A stretch of DNA of 44,538 bases from Candidatus Saganbacteria bacterium CG08_land_8_20_14_0_20_45_16 (lineage in GTDB: Bacteria; Margulisbacteria; WOR-1; O2-12-FULL-45-9). A program made the position numbers and the translations under genes. The stretch spans positions 1-44,538 of the forward strand of contig PEYM01000128.1 in the NCBI GenBank assembly GCA_002774365.1, written 5' to 3'. The notes under the pieces were generated by a model that was not told the DNA's origin, ran no database searches, and saw only the letters and a list, made by a program, of their open reading frames with translations. This document shows positions 40,616 through 44,538 of this stretch, piece after piece. Numbering within the stretch: position 1 is the stretch's first letter; every line of letters starts with the position of its first letter.

Positions 40616-42233
40616 TGTTATCTCCTTCATAAGCAATCAAAAATGCTTCAATCTTACTTGGCTTGTTATGGCGAACAAGGGCAATGGCAAAATCAAGAAA
40701 AAGGACGCTTTGCTTCTTTACCCCACCCCGCAGAAAGACCCCTTTGCACCCTTTTCGTGCTAGCCATGATCGCCAAGCAAAACAAAGCCATAAAGGGGCC
40801 TTCTCAAGCGTTTGGCTTAAAGACAAAAGGGTTTGCGGAAACATATAAATCAAAGGGAAAAAATAGAGCTTCATTTCATAATACTCTTCAAGACTCAGGT
40901 CCCTTGTTCGATAATTATAAAAACAAGAAAAAATCTCTTTCTCTTGAGCGATAAGTTTGGCCTCTCGGGCAGTCAAATAAGCATAATGCGTCTTGAGGTA
41001 TTGGCGACACAGAACAAGCTTATTTTTTTCACTCTGCCACAAGGCCGTGTCCCAATACGGCTCGAGCAAACTAATCTCAACCTGGCAACCCTGGGCCGCT
41101 AGTTGGAGCGACAAGCTCAAGGTTTGGTCCGCTTCTGCCTTGGTCTCATTCGGAAATCCCATTATAAAAGAGGCCAAGCAAAGCATTCCAGCCTTCAGCA
41201 CCATATCAATGGTTTTTTGTGCTCGTTTAAGATCAAGCCGTTTATTGATTTGCTTTAACAGCCTGGGGGAGGCACTTTCCAACCCAACAAAAATACCTGT
41301 ACAGCCAGCCGCAGCCAAGCGCTCAATAAGTTTCTTATCCAACAGATCGACCCGAGCGTAGCACCGCCAAGTCACCGGCAACCTCTTTTTTGAAAAAAGC
41401 TCACAAAAAGACTCGATCCTTTTCCGGTCAGCCATAAATTGGTCATGATTAAAAATAAAATCAGTAATATGATATTTCTGATATAAGTGTTTCATCTCTC
41501 TATAAATTCTTGACGGGGTCTTCTGCCTAACCAAACCACCCCAAAATTTTGAGCTCGAACAATAGGCACACTTAAAACCACAGCCGCGACCCACGTCAAG
41601 ATGAGAGCTATGCCCCCGACCGGCCCGGTCCGGCTGATAACTTGCTAAAGCAGGGATCAAAGAAAAATTAGGCATCGGCAGAGCATCAATGTCTGCGACA
41701 AAAGCTCTGGGAGGAGTGAAAAATGGTCGCCCACCCTTGCGCAGCGCCAGGCCAGAAACCGACTCAAGAGACTTATCTCCATCTAGTGCCCTGATAAGCT
41801 CGATCACGGTACTCTCGCCTTCTCCCAACACAATGATATCAATAAACTTAAAACTCAAAAGCAATTGCCTGGCAGTCAAGGTTGCCTGCACCCCGCCAAA
41901 AATAATATTGCTTTCCGGATTCAGTCGTTTTATTTCTTTGGCCAGGTTAACAGCAAAAGGCAAACCCTTGTCCATGCTCAAGAAAAGAAAGTTCTTTAAT
42001 TGCTTATTACCAAGAATCTTCTGGGCAATCTGCCGATGGACACCAGGTCGTCTAAAATTAATTTTTCTTTCAAAAACACTTAACTGTAAGTCATTAACAA
42101 TAAATTTTATACCGGCTTGATCAAGTAGCGTGGCCAGATGAACCAAGACCAAAGGGAGAAAACAACCACCCCAATCCACAGAACCATACGGGATATTTAT
42201 CAAACAAGTATTTACAGGCTCGTGACAATGCAT
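40605..42233 (-). CDS. B12-binding-type radical SAM enzyme
   Basis: A 542-residue enzyme. The N-terminal cobalamin-type domain spans residues 1-150 (IIFGGVQATLTARQLL, IVLGEGESTVIELI). The radical SAM motif is GRGCGFKCAYC (Cys 218, 222, 225), with RCYARVDLLD, GIFVGLESASPRLL and SFIMGFPNETKAEAD downstream as in the wider MiaB/BchE-like class. The helical C-terminus shows no PqqD-like pattern, unlike its two homologues here. The start overlaps the upstream U32-like gene by 22 bases, which implies coupling. Its reaction is not evident; methylation or another radical C-H modification of the cluster peptide is plausible. Confidence 0.87.
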   Translation of the reverse strand: MHCHEPVNTCLINIPYGSVDWGGCFLPLVLVHLATLLDQAGIKFIVNDLQLSVFERKINFRRPGVHRQIAQKILGNKQLKNFLFLSMDKGLPFAVNLAKEIKRLNPESNIIFGGVQATLTARQLLLSFKFIDIIVLGEGESTVIELIRALDGDKSLESVSGLALRKGGRPFFTPPRAFVADIDALPMPNFSLIPALASYQPDRAGRGHSSHLDVGRGCGFKCAYCSSSKFWGGLVRQKTPSRIYREMKHLYQKYHITDFIFNHDQFMADRKRIESFCELFSKKRLPVTWRCYARVDLLDKKLIERLAAAGCTGIFVGLESASPRLLKQINKRLDLKRAQKTIDMVLKAGMLCLASFIMGFPNETKAEADQTLSLSLQLAAQGCQVEISLLEPYWDTALWQSEKNKLVLCRQYLKTHYAYLTAREAKLIAQEKEIFSCFYNYRTRDLSLEEYYEMKLYFFPLIYMFPQTLLSLSQTLEKAPLWLCFAWRSWLARKGCKGVFLRGGVKKQSVLFLDFAIALVRHNKPSKIEAFLIAYEGDNNGA

Positions 42234-43030
42234 CGGCTAAAAATCCCCAGCCCCTTTGGCATTTCATCATTCTCATAATAAATCCCCTTGCCCAACTGAT
42301 CGCAAGAAGTAGCCTTTAAACCCGCCGGGCCTGAGATTTCTCGCTGCACAAAATAATCCAGACACGATCTTTGGCAGCCGCCAAGACTAGGTCCAGCCTT
42401 TGTTGTACTTGAATAAATACATTCACGTGACAAGCTCGCCACAACATGAGGATAATAAAGATGCAGCTGGACCCCCATCAAGTCGCCAGTAGCGGCTAAC
42501 CCTTGCCGCACATTATCATACTCAATCGCCACTATCCTTTTTGCCTTAAGAAAGCCCAGCCAGCGCTGGTCATCAACCATTGACCCCCTTAAAATACGGA
42601 GCAACCAAGGAGGAAGCTTTTTATAATCTACGCGGGGATCTCGTTCTCTTTTGTTTAAAAGTCGGCCCAAAATTAGCACTAGATTGTCATACTCCTGAGC
42701 CAGGGACAAAACACCCCAATCATTAATGACCACTTCCACTTTCCGTTTGCCCCCCGCCAGAAAACCTAATAGTTTCCTAATTTTACCAACCTCAAACTCG
42801 CTCACCATAGCTGGAATAACAAAGGTAAAGCCGTAACCGGCTTCTTGGACCTGATTGATATGTCGTTCTAACTGAGACAAAGTTGGCAGCAATCTCACAC
42901 AAGATTCTGCCCCTAAATATACCCGCCCCAGTTTCCGACCAAAATGTAGGGTCTGCCTTAACTGGCGCAACTTCACAAGAGCCTCCTTGGGCGAGGCCTT
43001 AGGGATTAAATTAAAAACTGCGTATTCCAT
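42212..43030 (-). CDS. Divergent U32-family protein, UbiV-like
   Basis: A 272-residue soluble protein. VEVVINDWGVLSLAQEYDNL and LVLILGRLLNKRERDPR match the U32-family barrel segment found in UbiV/YhbV-type proteins ('NDxG.L', 'GRxLN'). Cys at residues 44, 204, 219 and 223 reproduce the spacing style of the [4Fe-4S] ligands of E. coli UbiV (one early Cys, then C-x12-C-x3-C; here C-x14-C-x3-C). UbiV works with UbiU in O2-independent ubiquinone hydroxylation. Paired with the next gene, this protein could form an analogous heterodimer. The start has only a weak ribosome site. It lies 12 bases after the UbiU-like gene. Confidence 0.7.
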   Translation of the reverse strand: MEYAVFNLIPKASPKEALVKLRQLRQTLHFGRKLGRVYLGAESCVRLLPTLSQLERHINQVQEAGYGFTFVIPAMVSEFEVGKIRKLLGFLAGGKRKVEVVINDWGVLSLAQEYDNLVLILGRLLNKRERDPRVDYKKLPPWLLRILRGSMVDDQRWLGFLKAKRIVAIEYDNVRQGLAATGDLMGVQLHLYYPHVVASLSRECIYSSTTKAGPSLGGCQRSCLDYFVQREISGPAGLKATSCDQLGKGIYYENDEMPKGLGIFSRCIVTSL

Positions 43031-43042
43031 TATTTTTAACTT

Positions 43043-44059
43043 CTAATAGTAACAAAAATATTTGGCCGCGCAAGTCTCCCTACCCTTCTGGCCAAACGTT
43101 GCTTCGTATTTTTTGACAATCTCTTTCCGCGTAAAATTTCCATCTGCGATCATGCGCGCCAAAGCAACCATTTTTAATTTTAGGCTGAAGGCCCTGCCCC
43201 GACTGACAATCTTGAGATACCTTACCCCAGCAGCCTTCAATTTTTTAACATAACACAAGCCACAATCAACCAAAATGTTGTTCTGGTCAATCGGCTCCCC
43301 TTTCAACCGAAAGGCAAAGTTAAACCTATTTCTTTTTTGATATTCAACATAACTAGTATAAGCCTTGTTCAAAAAGGCCAAAGAGTGTGGCTCGGCCAAT
43401 GAAATGGAAAAATTAGCTTCTAGCAGCTCAGAACACAAATTTCTATTTAGGCCAGAGTACTTATCCCAAAAAACATCTCCATGCCCAGCAAAACAATGCG
43501 CTCCAACAAAAGGGCACTTCTCATTCAAAATAAAAGCCTCATACTCATATTGTGGGAATTTTTTTGCTATGGCCGCTATTTCGCTAACCGCTAAGTGGCG
43601 TTGAATTGTAATCCTCTTAATATTTTTTATAGCTCCAAGCAAAGCAAGAGAGTAACTGTTAAAAACTCCAAACTCACCGCTTAAAATTACAGGAACATTG
43701 GGCTTCAGCTCAGCCAGTAAAAGCAACAGCCCAGGATCAGCAATTATTAACCCGCTCGGCCCAAGTGAAAGCACCTTCAAAATAACTCTCTTTATTTCAG
43801 GCATAAGCCTCTGGGGATAATACAAAGAATTAAAAACCACCCAGATCTGTCGGTGAAATTTCTTCGCCAATGCAATCGCTTCGCTCAAATGTTTATAGCT
43901 TAAAAAATTTGAGCCAGCATTTTCCCGACGGCTCAAAAACGAACAAGCATATTTCTTTCGCCAAGTCGAAGGGATTACACCACAATAAAACTCATCTGCT
44001 CCGACTTTGACTAACTGGGCTATCTCGCTGGCCTCATTTATTCCAACACATATTTTCAT
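43043..44059 (-). CDS. U32-family protein, UbiU-like
   Basis: A 338-residue soluble protein. The N-terminal VKVGADEFYCGVIP matches the U32 opening 'GADAVYxG'. SRRENAGSNF and VVFNSLYYPQR are also in family positions. Cys 182, 189, 209 and 266 (or 269) give C-x6-C-x19-C-x56-C, close to the UbiU [4Fe-4S] pattern C169-x6-C176-x16-C193-x38-C232. Older annotation calls such proteins 'peptidase U32', but the better-studied members are Fe-S hydroxylase subunits for ubiquinone or tRNA/rRNA modification, the latter using prephenate. Here the pair is in an operon with radical SAM peptide enzymes. It is the first gene after the attenuator that follows the peptide gene. Confidence 0.82.
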   Translation of the reverse strand: MKICVGINEASEIAQLVKVGADEFYCGVIPSTWRKKYACSFLSRRENAGSNFLSYKHLSEAIALAKKFHRQIWVVFNSLYYPQRLMPEIKRVILKVLSLGPSGLIIADPGLLLLLAELKPNVPVILSGEFGVFNSYSLALLGAIKNIKRITIQRHLAVSEIAAIAKKFPQYEYEAFILNEKCPFVGAHCFAGHGDVFWDKYSGLNRNLCSELLEANFSISLAEPHSLAFLNKAYTSYVEYQKRNRFNFAFRLKGEPIDQNNILVDCGLCYVKKLKAAGVRYLKIVSRGRAFSLKLKMVALARMIADGNFTRKEIVKKYEATFGQKGRETCAAKYFCYY

Positions 44060-44125
44060 ACAAAGCCTTGATTCGCCTATAAAATTTTGGACCGCATTTT
44101 CAGAAATTTTTCGCTTAAATAATAC

Positions 44126-44168
44126 CTAAAAACAAGTAGCTTCCATCTACTTTCGAGATGGAAGCTAC
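44126..44168 (-). terminator. Terminator/attenuator after the peptide gene
   Basis: A perfect 13-base-pair stem (44136-44148 with 44156-44168) and a seven-base loop. On the minus strand it is followed by TTGTTTTTAGG. Placed 20 bases after the peptide stop and 67 bases before the UbiU-like gene, it would end most transcripts and let a fraction read into the enzyme genes. Confidence 0.88.
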
Positions 44169-44188
44169 TATAAGTCTACTACCAATAA

Positions 44189-44368
44189 CTATCTGGCTAC
44201 ATCCCGGCCCCCTGAAGAGCTATGGTATCCATAACCCCAACTAGCGGCAGCAACCCCTGGCTTTTTAGTTTCGGCTAATTTTGCGACAGATTGATCTGCT
44301 CTAACGATCCTGCCTAAAGCATCAGCAATTTTCACTTTATCTTTCAAAGTCATTTTCTTTTTTGCCAT
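44189..44368 (-). CDS. Candidate RiPP precursor peptide
   Basis: A 59-residue peptide starting at ATG 44368. AAGGAGGTGA, a near-perfect Shine-Dalgarno, sits five bases upstream, the strongest in the window. Residues 1-36 are a charged, helix-prone leader (MTLKDKVKIADALGRIV, ADQSVAKLAETKK). After KKPGVAAA the tail is SWGYGYHSSSGGRDVAR, rich in Gly, Ser, Tyr and with Trp and His; this would be the core. There is no signal peptide and no Cys, so thioether chemistry is excluded. A consensus promoter precedes it and an attenuator follows. Context with four radical SAM enzymes and a U32 pair supports the call. No similar peptide family is known to me. Confidence 0.78.
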   Translation of the reverse strand: MAKKKMTLKDKVKIADALGRIVRADQSVAKLAETKKPGVAAASWGYGYHSSSGGRDVAR

Positions 44369-44390
44369 CAATATCACCTCCTTGGATTAA

Positions 44391-44419
44391 ATAGTAACAA
44401 AAACAGTATATCTTGTCAA
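44391..44419 (-). promoter_or_regulatory. Strong promoter of the peptide operon
   Basis: Minus strand consensus TTGACA at 44419-44414, 17-base spacer, TACTAT at 44396-44391 preceded by TGT. Transcription starts near 44384, just at the ribosome binding site. Confidence 0.75.
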
Positions 44420-44488
44420 AATATTATTTACAAGTGTAGCGCCAAAGTAGAAATGTTACATTTTGTGGGGAGGAGCACAAATATAGTT

Positions 44489-44498
44489 GGGGGGGGGG
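44489..44498. repeat. Run of ten G near the right edge
   Basis: A pure G10 tract in the otherwise non-coding 44420-44538 stretch, where no gene or promoter was seen. Such a tract near a contig edge may be a sequencing or assembly limit, or a slippage-prone site. Confidence 0.8.
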
Positions 44499-44538
44499 AG
44501 TATTTTCCAATCCAGAAATGAGGCTGAACTCAGGCTTG

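Noticed and set aside
43043-44059. True peptidase function implied by the 'U32 peptidase' name
   Set aside because: The conserved Cys pattern matches Fe-S hydroxylase subunits, and no protease catalytic residues are evident.

Overview
The window reads as a chromosomal contig of a Gram-negative (diderm), probably anaerobic bacterium. Evidence for an outer membrane is a TamB homologue next to an Omp85/BamA-like barrel, a FadL/PorV-like barrel and lipoprotein-type signals. The central-carbon genes (malate dehydrogenase, two-subunit class I fumarase, GTP-type PEP carboxykinase), the gmk-rpoZ-coaBC-priA order and the abundant degenerate heptanucleotide arrays would suit a candidate phylum near Cyanobacteria, such as Margulisbacteria/Saganbacteria (WOR-1). 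That placement is inference; no rRNA or tRNA gene was seen.

Layout. 1-94: the last codons of an L,D-transpeptidase. 179-8892: metabolic block with mdh, a frameshifted NagB/6-phosphogluconolactonase-like gene, a LacI-type regulator, then a tightly overlapping run of fumarase alpha and beta, a shortened SBP_bac_5 protein, a DUF4911-like protein and a YqeG-type HAD phosphatase, an unrecognised minus-strand gene, and pckG. 8938-14790: the housekeeping set priA, coaBC, rpoZ, gmk on the minus strand, interrupted by a plus-strand insert (toxin-antitoxin pair plus an unknown gene) bordered by a degraded copy of the priA 5' end. 14878-23611: envelope block (porin-like barrel, lipoprotein, tamB, bamA-like). 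23629-26000: rsmG-parA-parB. 26178-34568: a three-gene minus-strand operon (two unknown proteins and a membrane-anchored Ser/Thr kinase) facing a large membrane-anchored M16 peptidase. Then idi.

35208-44419 is the most interesting part: a candidate peptide-modification (RiPP-type) cluster. A short peptide gene (44189-44368) with a very strong promoter and Shine-Dalgarno is followed by a hairpin terminator/attenuator. Behind it lie two U32-family proteins whose cysteine spacing matches the UbiU/UbiV Fe-S hydroxylase pair, two cobalamin-type radical SAM enzymes and a SPASM radical SAM enzyme, all tightly packed. A third B12-type radical SAM gene converges on them. Two of the B12-type enzymes end in a short PqqD-like segment. 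A working model is that the radical SAM and U32 proteins modify the Gly/Ser/Tyr-rich tail of the peptide without oxygen.

Two genome-wide habits are visible. Nearly all recognisable promoters carry an extended -10 (TGn before TATAAT), and in many genes the -10 sits 5-12 bases before the start codon, implying leaderless or nearly leaderless mRNAs. Degenerate 7-base tandem arrays of several unrelated sequence types occur inside or at the start of priA, coaBC and rsmG.
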